From: JAKAGZ01 sp963748105
GTDB lineage: Bacteria > Bacteroidota > Ignavibacteria > Ignavibacteriales > Ignavibacteriaceae
NCBI GenBank assembly: GCA_963748105.1
Contig: CAVVHP010000004.1
Location: 1-64,000, forward strand
Reading direction: 5' to 3'
DNA: 64,000 bases
Shown here: positions 29,417-37,334 of the stretch, one piece after another
Layout: every line of letters starts with the position of its first letter
Position numbering within the stretch: position 1 is the stretch's first letter
Notes under the pieces: model-generated
The model's database searches: none
What the model was told of the DNA's origin: nothing
The model's input: only the letters and a program-made list of their open reading frames with translations
Made by a program: the position numbers and the translations under genes

Positions 29417-30337
29417 ATGATATTTAGAAAAAACCCCAAAGCAACAACCCTGCTTGTGATGATAATTCTTTCAGTTTTAATTAGTGGTTGCAGTGATGGA
29501 AATAAAGATAAGGGCAGCCCTGAATATATAAGTCAGATAAAACAATGGCGGACACAAAGAATTGAGGGCCTTAAAAAAGCAAATGGCTGGTTAAATCTTG
29601 CCGGTTTGTTCTGGCTTAAACAGGGTGAGAATACTTTTGGTACAAACCCGGGTAACGATATTGTTTTTCCAAAGGGGAAGGCGCCCGGTACAATTGGCAT
29701 GTTCATTTTGAAGGACAGCACTGTGACCTTTAAAGTTGCGCCTGGTGTTAATGTAACTTCCGGGGGAAAAAAGGTAAAGGAAATGCAATTGATGGATGAC
29801 ATGTCGGGCAACCCAACAATACTTGATCTGGGATTTTTGAGATGGTTTGTAATTAAACGTGGCGATAAGTATGGAATCAGGTTAAGAAATCTGGATGCCG
29901 ATCTTGTAAAAGAATTTAACGGAACCGAAGTTTACCCGATTGATGAAGACTGGAAATTTAATGCCACATTTGTAAAGTACGATCCACCTAAAATTATTTC
30001 GATTCCCACTATTGTCGGAACTGTTGAAGAAGATACCTGTCCCGGTGCTTTATTATTTGATAAGGACGGAAAATCATACAGTCTTGATGCTATTCAGGAA
30101 GGCGATCAATTTTTTATAATTTTTGCCGATCTTACAAACGGGGAGGAAACTTATGGAGCCGGAAGGTTTCTATATACGGCGCAACCGGATTCAAACGGAA
30201 GGGTGGTCCTAGATTTTAACAAAGCATATAATCCGCCGTGTGCTTTTACTCCCTATGCTACATGCCCTCTTCCGCCAAAACAGAATTATTTAAATATGAA
30301 GGTAACGGCAGGCGAAAAGAAATACGAGCACTATTAG
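29417..30337 (+). CDS. DUF1684 lipoprotein
   Basis: The 306-residue protein has a lipobox (VLISGCSD, Cys at about residue 25). The mature part starts EYISQIKQWRTQRIEGLKKA and GWLNLAGLFWLKQGENTFGT, the opening signature of DUF1684, and contains FVIKRGDKYGIRLRN, the conserved PIDEDWKFNATFVKYDPPK, GALLFDKDGKSYSLDAIQEG and the closing AYNPPCAFTPYATCPLPPKQ. The family is widespread and of unknown function; the conserved PCA...CP segment may form a disulphide or metal site. It lies 40 bases upstream of a small secreted protein on the same strand. Confidence 0.87.
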   Translation: MIFRKNPKATTLLVMIILSVLISGCSDGNKDKGSPEYISQIKQWRTQRIEGLKKANGWLNLAGLFWLKQGENTFGTNPGNDIVFPKGKAPGTIGMFILKDSTVTFKVAPGVNVTSGGKKVKEMQLMDDMSGNPTILDLGFLRWFVIKRGDKYGIRLRNLDADLVKEFNGTEVYPIDEDWKFNATFVKYDPPKIISIPTIVGTVEEDTCPGALLFDKDGKSYSLDAIQEGDQFFIIFADLTNGEETYGAGRFLYTAQPDSNGRVVLDFNKAYNPPCAFTPYATCPLPPKQNYLNMKVTAGEKKYEHY

Positions 30338-30377
30338 AAATTACTGATTGAGGACATTGGATGTGAGATTTAAGGAA

Positions 30378-30752
30378 ATGAAATTCACAATATATTTACT
30401 ATTGATATTTTCTTTCTTTATTCAGGCACAGCAAAAAGAATATTCCCCGCTAACCCAGCTTTTTGAAAATAACGGACTGGAGATTTATTTTATTTATTAC
30501 AGCGAGGGTAACGGAATTAAAAATAACGGTGTTGTGGTCTACCTGAAAAATAGAAATAATTACGCCGTGTCATATGAATTTAAGCTGATTTTCCGGGCAG
30601 GAAAAATGGATAAATCCACATTAGTTTCGGGAAAGATGAAACCCCTTGAAAGCCGGACAGGCAGTAACGATGGATTGTATTTTATTCCTTATAAAGATAA
30701 AAAATCCATAACAGAGGTGGGAATTTCAGGGTGTAGAGTAGATCGGATTTAA
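30378..30752 (+). CDS. Small secreted protein, unknown
   Basis: The 124-residue protein starts at the ATG at 30378 (MKFTIYLLLIFSFFIQAQQK), a clear signal peptide; an upstream in-frame start would precede it with unlikely residues. The mature part is an all-beta, immunoglobulin-like pattern (VVVYLKNRNNYAVSYEFKLI, LVSGKMKPLESRTGSNDGLY). It resembles no family I can name. It follows the DUF1684 gene closely and may share its transcript. Confidence 0.65.
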   Translation: MKFTIYLLLIFSFFIQAQQKEYSPLTQLFENNGLEIYFIYYSEGNGIKNNGVVVYLKNRNNYAVSYEFKLIFRAGKMDKSTLVSGKMKPLESRTGSNDGLYFIPYKDKKSITEVGISGCRVDRI

Positions 30753-30786
30753 GTAGGGCACGCATATGCATGTCTCTATCAGCATT

Positions 30787-31437
30787 TTATTTTTTCAATT
30801 TATCTTTAAAGAGCTTTTCAAATTTTTCAAGCTTTGGCGCAATTACATAAACGCAGTATCCCTGGTTGGGGTTATTGTTATAATAATCCTGATGATAATT
30901 TTCTGCTTTGTAAAAAACTTTAAACGGAGAAATTTCTGTTACTATCGGTTTATCGTATAGTTTTTCCTCGTTAATCTTTTTCTTTGCAAATTCTGCCAGC
31001 TCTTTCTGTTTTTCATCGTGGTAAAAAATTACTGAACGGTATTGTGTGCCGGTATCTGCGCCCTGCCTGTTTAATGAGGTCGGATCGTGCGTTCTGAAAA
31101 AGACAATTAGTAATTCTTTGTAACTAATTTCGTTTGGATCATAAACAATTTGAGTAACCTCTGCGTGACCCGTTTTGCCGGTGCAGACGGCTTCATATGT
31201 CGGGTTTGGAGCCGTTCCCCCGGAATACCCGGAAGTAACTGATTTCACGCCCTTCAACCTTTCAAAAACTGCCTCCGTGCACCAGAAACAACCCTCGCCG
31301 AATGTTGCTGTATCAAGTTTAGTGCTTTGATCGCTCATATTTACATTCTCGTCATTAGTGATTTTGTTTGTTTTGGGTCTGCAACCGACACTTAATACCA
31401 TTGCAGTAGTTATTAAGATAGTTAATAATTGTTTCAT
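30787..31437 (-). CDS. msrA: Peptide methionine-S-sulfoxide reductase MsrA, lipoprotein form
   Basis: The 216-residue protein starts with a lipoprotein signal (LVLSVGCRPK type, Cys19), placing the enzyme on the outer face of the membrane. The catalytic motif is GCFWC with nucleophile Cys50. Further signatures are GYSGGTAPNPTYEAVCTG, GHAEVTQIVYDP, FFRTHDPTSLNRQGADTGTQ and YRSVIFYHDE. It repairs the S form of methionine sulfoxide in envelope proteins. A resolving Cys appears in QGYCVYVIAP near the end. The upstream region carries two perfect palindromes. Confidence 0.94.
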   Translation of the reverse strand: MKQLLTILITTAMVLSVGCRPKTNKITNDENVNMSDQSTKLDTATFGEGCFWCTEAVFERLKGVKSVTSGYSGGTAPNPTYEAVCTGKTGHAEVTQIVYDPNEISYKELLIVFFRTHDPTSLNRQGADTGTQYRSVIFYHDEKQKELAEFAKKKINEEKLYDKPIVTEISPFKVFYKAENYHQDYYNNNPNQGYCVYVIAPKLEKFEKLFKDKLKK

Positions 31438-31454
31438 CTTTTCATCTGTTCTTT

Positions 31455-31474
31455 TGTTATTTTATAAAATAACA
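31455..31474. promoter_or_regulatory. 20-bp perfect palindrome upstream of msrA
   Basis: TGTTATTTTATAAAATAACA is perfectly symmetric and lies 17 bases upstream of the msrA start, in the divergent region with the GNAT gene. It is a candidate operator; AT-richness makes chance symmetry possible. Confidence 0.4.
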
Positions 31475-31488
31475 TACTTAATAATTAT

Positions 31489-31500
31489 CACAAATTTGTG
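31489..31500. promoter_or_regulatory. 12-bp palindrome CACAAATTTGTG
   Basis: This perfect palindrome lies 22 bases upstream of the GNAT start and 51 bases upstream of msrA. It may be a second operator in the same divergent promoter region. Confidence 0.35.
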
Positions 31501-31522
31501 TCAAAAATTTAACATAAAATAA

Positions 31523-32242
31523 ATGGAAGAAACTATAAAACAAGAGGCTGTTAACTTTCTACGCGGAAATGAGATATATAATCTCAGCATTATTGGGTTC
31601 ATCGAAGAAAATTCCCTGGAAAGAATCATCCGAGTGGGAAATTCATTTTTGGTTCAGGGAACCGGGGAAGAAAAATGGACTTATTTTTACGGTGATAATG
31701 AAGATGAGTTTTCCGAGCTTGCTAAAAGTTTAAGGCAAGGTGACCAGTATTTTGGCGCGCTGGACGAGAAGATGGTACCGGTATTGAAGGGGAAACGGGA
31801 AATAGAATGGCACATAAAAGCTCTACAGTTTCATTTTCCGGATGACGTAAAAATTCCGGGTAACAAGGTTGAAACGAAGCGGCTTACTACTACGGATTCG
31901 GATTATATTATTTCACAGTCAGTTTATAAGAATATCCTGACGGTGGAATACCTGAACGAAAGGATCAAAAAATCCGTAAGCGCCGGCATTTGCGTAGACG
32001 GAAAACTTGTAGCCTGGGGACTGACACATGATGACGGATCGCTTGGAACAATGCATGTGCTGGAAGACTACAGGAGGAGGGGGTATGCCAAGGAAATTTC
32101 AATTTCACTGATAAACCAGTGCAGTGCAATCGGGAAGATTCCGTTTCTACAGTGCGAGAATAAGAATATCCCAGCTCAAAATCTTGTTAAATCTATCGGG
32201 TATGTTCAGGACAGGAATGTATCCTGGCTGAAATTAAAATAA
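31523..32242 (+). CDS. GNAT-family acetyltransferase, FR47-like
   Basis: The 239-residue protein has a degenerate N-terminal GNAT-like half (residues 1-110) and a C-terminal catalytic half. The acetyl-CoA loop is in MHVLEDYRRRGYAKEISISL (R-R-R-G-Y-A, motif A), followed by FLQCENKNIPAQNLVKSIGY (motif B). This two-lobed layout matches FR47/glycine-N-acyltransferase-like proteins. The acceptor substrate is unknown. The ATG at 31523 has no strong Shine-Dalgarno sequence, but the frame is supported by the conserved start of the domain. Confidence 0.8.
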   Translation: MEETIKQEAVNFLRGNEIYNLSIIGFIEENSLERIIRVGNSFLVQGTGEEKWTYFYGDNEDEFSELAKSLRQGDQYFGALDEKMVPVLKGKREIEWHIKALQFHFPDDVKIPGNKVETKRLTTTDSDYIISQSVYKNILTVEYLNERIKKSVSAGICVDGKLVAWGLTHDDGSLGTMHVLEDYRRRGYAKEISISLINQCSAIGKIPFLQCENKNIPAQNLVKSIGYVQDRNVSWLKLK

Positions 32243-32307
32243 TTTCTCCCTTTATATAGAACCCCAGGTGCATTTGACATTGGTAAGTTTTCCGTGTATT
32301 TTTATTA

Positions 32308-32321
32308 TGAGCATATGCTCA
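32308..32321. promoter_or_regulatory. Palindromic operator TGAGCATATGCTCA
   Basis: This perfect 14-bp palindrome is centred 18 bases upstream of the DUF134 start at 32333. DUF134 proteins are small helix-turn-helix regulators, so an autoregulatory operator is the simplest reading. Confidence 0.6.
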
Positions 32322-32332
32322 AAACTAAATAT

Positions 32333-32722
32333 ATGGGCAGACCAAAAAAATATCGCAAAATAAAGTGTAACCCGGGCGCAATGTATTTTAAACCCCGCGG
32401 CATTCCTATGAATTACCTTGAAGAAGTTATCCTGGAAGCAGACGAAGTAGAGGCGATTAGGCTTGGAGATCTTAAAGGATTATCACAGGAAGAAGCTGCG
32501 GAAAAAATGAAAATTTCCAGACCCACATTCGGCAGGATTATCAACCGGGCCAGGATAAAAATTGCTGACGGAATATTGAACGGCAAAGCACTGCGCATTT
32601 CAGAAGAACTTGCAAATAAACTGAATGATACACTTTTGTTTTCCTGTAAGAGCTGCGGATACAAAACCAGGGTAAAGAGAAATAATATATTAAATGCCTG
32701 TCCTAAATGTTCTACAAATTAA
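32333..32722 (+). CDS. DUF134 helix-turn-helix regulator
   Basis: The 129-residue protein begins MGRPKKYRKIKCNPGAMYFK, the DUF134 signature, with PRGIPMNYLEEVILEADEVE and the sigma-70-region-4-like helix-turn-helix GLSQEEAAEKMKISRPTFGR. A C-terminal zinc ribbon (CKSCGYKTRVKR...CPKC) is unusual in length. An upstream ATG lies within the palindrome and is disfavoured. DUF134 genes are commonly adjacent to NifX/NifB-like iron-molybdenum cofactor domain genes, as here, 13 bases downstream. Function is not proven; a redox or metal-responsive repressor is likely. Confidence 0.88.
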   Translation: MGRPKKYRKIKCNPGAMYFKPRGIPMNYLEEVILEADEVEAIRLGDLKGLSQEEAAEKMKISRPTFGRIINRARIKIADGILNGKALRISEELANKLNDTLLFSCKSCGYKTRVKRNNILNACPKCSTN

Positions 32723-32735
32723 TCGGGGAAAAAAA

Positions 32736-33146
32736 ATGAAAATAGCAGTAGCAAGTAATGATTTAAAACACGTAACCGGACATCTTGGAAGGTGCAAATC
32801 TTTTATTATTTATGAAATAGCCAACGGCAAAGTAATTGATAAAGAAGTTCGTCAGAATACATTTACACACCATGCACAACGCAAACATCATCATGGTGGA
32901 GGCAATGTCCAGGGAAATGGTCATGGCGGCGGTCATCACCACAGCCATACCGCGCTGGTTGATAATTTAAAGGACTGCAAGACTTTAATATTTCAGAGCG
33001 CTGGTCAGCCTTTGATTCAGTCTCTGAAGGAGGGAAATATTATTCCGTTTTTAACAAATGAAAGAATGGCTGATGAAGCCGTTGAAAAGTATTTAAATGG
33101 TGAGCTGATAGAAAGTAGTGAAAACGCTTGTTCCAGCCACCACTGA
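32736..33146 (+). CDS. NifX/NifB-like dinitrogenase iron-molybdenum cofactor domain protein with His-rich insert
   Basis: The 136-residue protein starts MKIAVASNDLKHVTGHLGRC, typical of the RNase-H-like NifX/NafY domain, with FIIYEIANGK and the closing DCKTLIFQSAGQPLIQSL. Between the halves is a His/Gly-rich loop (HHAQRKHHHGGGNVQGNGHG and GGHHHSHT), and the tail is CSSHH; both could bind metal. No nitrogenase genes are present, so the role is probably metal-cluster or metal-ion handling. It is co-transcribed with the DUF134 regulator and ends at a perfect terminator. Confidence 0.88.
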   Translation: MKIAVASNDLKHVTGHLGRCKSFIIYEIANGKVIDKEVRQNTFTHHAQRKHHHGGGNVQGNGHGGGHHHSHTALVDNLKDCKTLIFQSAGQPLIQSLKEGNIIPFLTNERMADEAVEKYLNGELIESSENACSSHH

Positions 33147-33172
33147 TAAGAGAGGATAAATTTCGACTAAAT

Positions 33173-33204
33173 AAAACCCGCCACAGATTTCAAAGGCGGG
33201 TTTT
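33173..33204. terminator. Bidirectional terminator
   Basis: AAAACCCGCC-(12)-GGCGGGTTTT is a perfect 10-bp stem with A- and T-tracts on either side, between the NifX-like gene and the small minus-strand gene. Confidence 0.88.
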
Positions 33205-33220
33205 ATCTAAACAAAACAAA

Positions 33221-33433
33221 TTAATAAGAAAGATCGCTCACTTCAATTATTTCTGCTTCTTTGTCGTGCTCTCTAAGAAACTGAATAAGTTCACTGTTAA
33301 AATATTTCTGATGCTTGCTTTCATATTCCTTAAGCCACTGTTCAAGCTCAGAATGAGAAAGTGAACTTTTGACATAATTTAGTTTTTCCTGGTCGTCAAA
33401 AATTCTGTAGTAATACAATTTTTTATCCTCCAT
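33221..33433 (-). CDS. Small conserved-looking protein, 70 residues, unknown
   Basis: MEDKKLYYYRIFDDQEKLNY starts after a GGGGGT ribosome-binding sequence and ends SEIIEVSDLSY-like (AEIIEVSDLSY). The composition is acidic and helical (SHSELEQWLKEYESKHQKYF), with no membrane segment and no Cys. The start 24 bases beyond the 3' end of the terminator region and the good ribosome-binding site support a real gene. It is downstream of the acyl-CoA dehydrogenase on the same strand by 17 bases and may be read through from it. No family recognised. Confidence 0.6.
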   Translation of the reverse strand: MEDKKLYYYRIFDDQEKLNYVKSSLSHSELEQWLKEYESKHQKYFNSELIQFLREHDKEAEIIEVSDLSY

Positions 33434-33450
33434 TTTACCCCCGGACTATT

Positions 33451-35172
33451 TTATGATAGAATTTTTTCTGCATGTAATATATCAGTAAATAAACCGTCTT
33501 TAATGGACGCTGCGTTTTTTCTTGCATTGGCAAGCGAAGTGAGTACATAACGGTTTGCAATAAAAATTTTTTTAGGTTCAAGTTCAGACTGATCGAGCAA
33601 AAGGTAGCCGATTATTAAATAAGTGTATAATTCTACAAGGTCTTTAGCTGCAACATCCTGAAAGGCTGTGTCTTTCTTTTCAATTATATATTTCAAGCAG
33701 TCTTTAAATATTTCTCTTATTTCCTTTAAATGATTAACAAGAGGGGCGCCACCGCCTTTATAATTCTTTTTTTCATACTCGTCAAACTTTTCTGCAAGGA
33801 TATCATTAATAACTCCTCCGTTGGCTGCAACTATCTGAAGTTGTGATGTTCCTTCATATATATTTGTTATTCTTGCATCACGAGCAAGACGTTCTACTTT
33901 GAATTCTTTCATATAACCGGTTCCGCCGTGGATTTGTAAAGCATCATAAGTAATTTTATTTGCGGTTTCTGTTAAAGTGTATTTTGAAATTGGTGTAAGC
34001 AGGTTTGCTTCCTTGGTTACTTTTTTTAGATTAATATTGTCTTCACTAAATGTTTTTCCCTCACTCTTAAGTTTATCAATTTTTTCTTCAAGTCTTTCTT
34101 TAACATCTACTGAATGTGCAGCGTGATAAAACAAAGCACGGTTTGCCTCAAGCATTACGCGCATATCGATCAGCATATTTGCAATAACAGGAATATTATA
34201 AATTGATTTACCAAATTGTTCTCGCGCTTTTGCATATTTTAATGCTTCATCAAAAGCTGCCTGTGAAATTCCCAATGCCTGTGCCGAGACCCCCATTCTT
34301 GCTCGGAACATAAGGTCCAGAACATATTTTATTAATCCGAATTTTCTCTGTCCAACAAGCTCTGCCGGAGTATCGTTAAACTGTAATTCACAGGTTGGTG
34401 AACCATGAATGCCAAGTTTATGCTCAATTCTTCTAACAATAACAGTTTTATCACTCTTGCAGACAAACATGCTGAGCCCGCGCCCGTCCTTTGTTCCGGG
34501 TTCAGATCTTGCAAGAACCAAAAGCACATCACCGTTGCCGTTAGTGATAAATCTTTTTACTCCTTTTAAAAACCATTGGCCTTTTTCATCCTGATAAGCC
34601 TGCAGCTTTACTGCTTGGAGGTCCGAACCAGCATCAGGTTCAGTCAACGCCATTGCGCCGGTAAATTCACCAGTACAGAATCCGGGAATGTATTTTTGTC
34701 GTTGGTCCTCATTGCCGAATTTTTTAATTGTATCACCAATATCCTGCAGACCGAAAATATTCATTAAAGATGCGTCAGCGCGGGAAACCATTTCTATTGC
34801 CATCATATAAAAGGTAAACGGAAAATTTAAGCCGCCGTATTTTCTTGGAAAAATCATTCCACGAAGATCTGCCTGAGTAAGCTGCTTCAAATTTTCCTGC
34901 GTACCTATTGCGTAATAAACTTTTCCATCTTTCAATATAGCGCCGTCTTCATCGACTCCGGCTGCTCGATCTGCTATATAATTTCCTGAAATATCTCCCA
35001 CTATCTCCAGCACTTTGCGGTAATTTTCAATAGCGTCTTCGTAGTTAATCGGAGCATAATCAAATTCTTTAGCCTGTTCATAATCTTCTTCAGCAATGTC
35101 AACAACACTTTTGAGATCAAGGTTGTTGAAGATAAACTGCAGATCGCTGTTGTCGTTGAAAAAATTAGGCAT
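33451..35172 (-). CDS. Acyl-CoA dehydrogenase
   Basis: The 573-residue FAD enzyme shows the family signatures GAMALTEPDAGSDLQAVKLQA, KRFITNGNGDVLLVLARSEP, the FAD-contact ISQAAFDEALKYAKAREQFG and QIHGGTGYMKEFKVERLARD ITNIYEGTSQLQ (shown in part). It has an extra C-terminal helical domain (residues about 470-573), as in the larger FadE5/very-long-chain-like forms. It oxidises an acyl-CoA at the alpha-beta bond and passes electrons to ETF, encoded just upstream in the same operon. The substrate chain is not determined by sequence. Confidence 0.92.
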   Translation of the reverse strand: MPNFFNDNSDLQFIFNNLDLKSVVDIAEEDYEQAKEFDYAPINYEDAIENYRKVLEIVGDISGNYIADRAAGVDEDGAILKDGKVYYAIGTQENLKQLTQADLRGMIFPRKYGGLNFPFTFYMMAIEMVSRADASLMNIFGLQDIGDTIKKFGNEDQRQKYIPGFCTGEFTGAMALTEPDAGSDLQAVKLQAYQDEKGQWFLKGVKRFITNGNGDVLLVLARSEPGTKDGRGLSMFVCKSDKTVIVRRIEHKLGIHGSPTCELQFNDTPAELVGQRKFGLIKYVLDLMFRARMGVSAQALGISQAAFDEALKYAKAREQFGKSIYNIPVIANMLIDMRVMLEANRALFYHAAHSVDVKERLEEKIDKLKSEGKTFSEDNINLKKVTKEANLLTPISKYTLTETANKITYDALQIHGGTGYMKEFKVERLARDARITNIYEGTSQLQIVAANGGVINDILAEKFDEYEKKNYKGGGAPLVNHLKEIREIFKDCLKYIIEKKDTAFQDVAAKDLVELYTYLIIGYLLLDQSELEPKKIFIANRYVLTSLANARKNAASIKDGLFTDILHAEKILS

Positions 35173-35180
35173 CGTTTTTC

Positions 35181-36197
35181 CTATTTCAATTTATGTTTGT
35201 AAGCTTCAATGAACTGTGGAATCACAGATGTTGCATCACCAACAACCCCGTAATGAGCAATATCAAAAATCGGGGCCTCGGGATCAGAATTAATTGCAAT
35301 GATCTTGCTTGAGTCCTGCATTCCTGCTCTGTGCTGAATGGCTCCGGAGATTCCGATAGCGATGTAAAGTTTCGGACGTACAGTAACACCCGTCTGACCG
35401 ACCTGTCTGTCAGGGGTAACAAACCCAGCATCAACAGCTGCACGGCTGCCGGCAACTTCTGCGCCTATTGTATGAGCAAGCTCTTCAACCATACGGAAAT
35501 TTTCTTTTGTACCAAGTCCATAACCACCCGCAACAATAATGGGTGCGGCTTTTAAGTTTACTTTATTTTCTTCGCGGTGTTGCTTTATTATTTGAACAAG
35601 ATCGTCAATTGGTTCCGGTTTATATTCAATTTTTGTGATTTTTTCTTTCTTGGGTTTGTCGAGAGGACAAAGTTCCATTACACCTTCGCGCACGGTCGCC
35701 ATCTGGGTTGGTACATCGGGGGTAATGATTGTAGCAATAATATTACCGCCAAAAGCAGGACGAATCTGGAGTAAAAGCTTTGAATGATTCTCGTTTAAAT
35801 ATTTTACATCCGAGATTTGTAAATCAGTACAATCAGCAGTGAGCCCGCTTTTTGTGTGTGAAGCCACACGGGGCGCAAGGTCTCTTCCGATAATTGAAGC
35901 TCCAAATAAAACTATTCTCGGGATATTTTCTTTTACAAGGTTTTGCAAAATTCGTGCATAGGGAATGGTTCTGAAATCCTTAAGTGATGGATGATCAATC
36001 ACAACCGCTTCATCCGCCCCGTATTTAAAAGTTTGTTTTGCAATTTCATCTGTACCGGAACCAATTACAATAGCTTTTAAAATCCCGCCCATAGTTTCAG
36101 CAAGCTTGTTTCCTTTGCAAAGAAGTTCGAAACTTACATCAGCAGGTTTGCCGCCACGTTGTTCAATAAATACCCAGACTTCATTTTTAAATTCCAT
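35181..36197 (-). CDS. etfA: Electron transfer flavoprotein alpha subunit
   Basis: The 338-residue protein has the N-terminal ETF domain (VWVFIEQRGGKPADVSFELL) and the C-terminal FAD domain. The FAD domain contains IIVAGGYGLGTKENFRMVEE, AGSRAAVDAGFVTPDRQVGQ TG and AIGISGAIQHRAGMQDSSKI (shown in part). It pairs with EtfB to accept electrons from the downstream acyl-CoA dehydrogenase. It sits 8 bases from the dehydrogenase start and 11 from etfB, a tight three-gene operon. No ETF-quinone oxidoreductase or bifurcating partner is in the window. Confidence 0.94.
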   Translation of the reverse strand: MEFKNEVWVFIEQRGGKPADVSFELLCKGNKLAETMGGILKAIVIGSGTDEIAKQTFKYGADEAVVIDHPSLKDFRTIPYARILQNLVKENIPRIVLFGASIIGRDLAPRVASHTKSGLTADCTDLQISDVKYLNENHSKLLLQIRPAFGGNIIATIITPDVPTQMATVREGVMELCPLDKPKKEKITKIEYKPEPIDDLVQIIKQHREENKVNLKAAPIIVAGGYGLGTKENFRMVEELAHTIGAEVAGSRAAVDAGFVTPDRQVGQTGVTVRPKLYIAIGISGAIQHRAGMQDSSKIIAINSDPEAPIFDIAHYGVVGDATSVIPQFIEAYKHKLK

Positions 36198-36208
36198 TTT
36201 TCTTCCTT

Positions 36209-37095
36209 TTAACCGAAAATGTGATCGCTCATTAGCTGGTCGATTAATTCTCCGAGTCCTGCTTTTGTAGCCTCAATTTTTTTATGTCCACCACTCGCAA
36301 GTACAACAGATTCAACTTTAAATACTTTAGTTGGAGAGCCTTTCAGTCCGCATCTGTTAACATCGATATTTAAATCGTCGGTGGTTAGCGTATTTATATA
36401 AAGTTTACGTTCTTTGTATTCGTGGACGAGTTTATCAACATATAAGAGTGAATTTTCCTCTGTGAGCTTTTCAAGTTCAATCAGAGATTTGGCACCTTTG
36501 TATGCCATCACTCTTTTTGCGCTGAAAGGTCGCGGAGTTACTACATCTTTAAAACTGTCAGCAGTACAGGTAACTTGCTTTCAACTATTTCGTATCCGCC
36601 GTCTATTTTTCTCTTTATTTGAATCTTATCTTTTTTTAAATCAACAATTTCTTCGGTGTAGGTTATTTGAGGAATGTTTAACTTTTCTGCTGTCTGTGGA
36701 CCAACCTGAGCTGTGTCTCCGTCAATTGCCTGGCGGCCCGCAAAAATAAAATGAAAATTACCAATTTGTTTTATGGCTTCGCTCAAAACATATGATGTAG
36801 CAAGTGTATCTGCTCCGGCAAATTTTCTGTCGCTTATGAGATACACATCATCTGCGCCCATAAAAAGACATTCCCGCAGAATATCCGATGCACGCGGCGG
36901 TCCCATAGTTATAGCTGTAACTTTTCCACCATAACGCTCTTTTATCTGGAGGGCAAGCTCTAGAGAAACCTTATCTTCAACATTAAAAATAGCAGGTAAT
37001 TTTGAGCGGTTTACGGTTCCATCATCTTTCATCACCTTGCCGGAAATGTTTGCTGTATCAGGAACCTGTTTAACAAGCACGATTGAATTGTACAT
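36209..37095 (-). CDS. etfB: Electron transfer flavoprotein beta subunit, one frameshift
   Basis: The protein starts MYNSIVLVKQVPDTANISGK and contains FNVEDKVSLELALQIKERYG, AITMGPPRASDILRECLFMG and the AMP/FAD segment FAGRQAIDGDTAQVGPQTAE. At 36540-36550 one A is missing from an AAAA run, converting ...LLTVLKDVVTPRPFSAKRV into an early stop; the second frame continues to SPTKVFKVESVVLASGGHKK and the stop at 36209. Corrected length is about 296 residues. It is the first gene of the etfB-etfA-acyl-CoA dehydrogenase operon. Confidence 0.92.
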
Positions 37096-37297
37096 ATTTC
37101 CCCATAATTTTTATGGACAGGGAGGAAGGATAGAATATTCCCTAAGTCCTGAAAATCGCTCAAAAAATATTCCATTTTTGGAGCTTTGTTAAATAAGCCA
37201 AAATGTAGAGAAATTAAGCAAGAATCTGGATATTCTTTCATTACGGAGAATAGGCTTAATTGATGATTCTTACTAGTGGGAAGTAATTAAAATGAAG

Positions 37298-37325
37298 AGG
37301 CTGCCTTAAAGCTATCAGGCAGCCT
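37298..37325 (-). terminator. Terminator of the TonB-dependent receptor gene
   Basis: AGGCTGCCT-(10)-AGGCAGCCT is a perfect 9-bp stem. On the minus strand it is followed by CTTCATTTTAATT, ten bases past the stop codon of the receptor gene. Confidence 0.75.
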
Positions 37326-37334
37326 AAATTATTT

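Noticed and set aside
37130..37240. Short inverted sequence GGAATATTCC/AAAAAATATTCC near the etfB start as an operator
   Set aside because: The dyad is partial and AT-rich, with no matching copy near another gene in the window.
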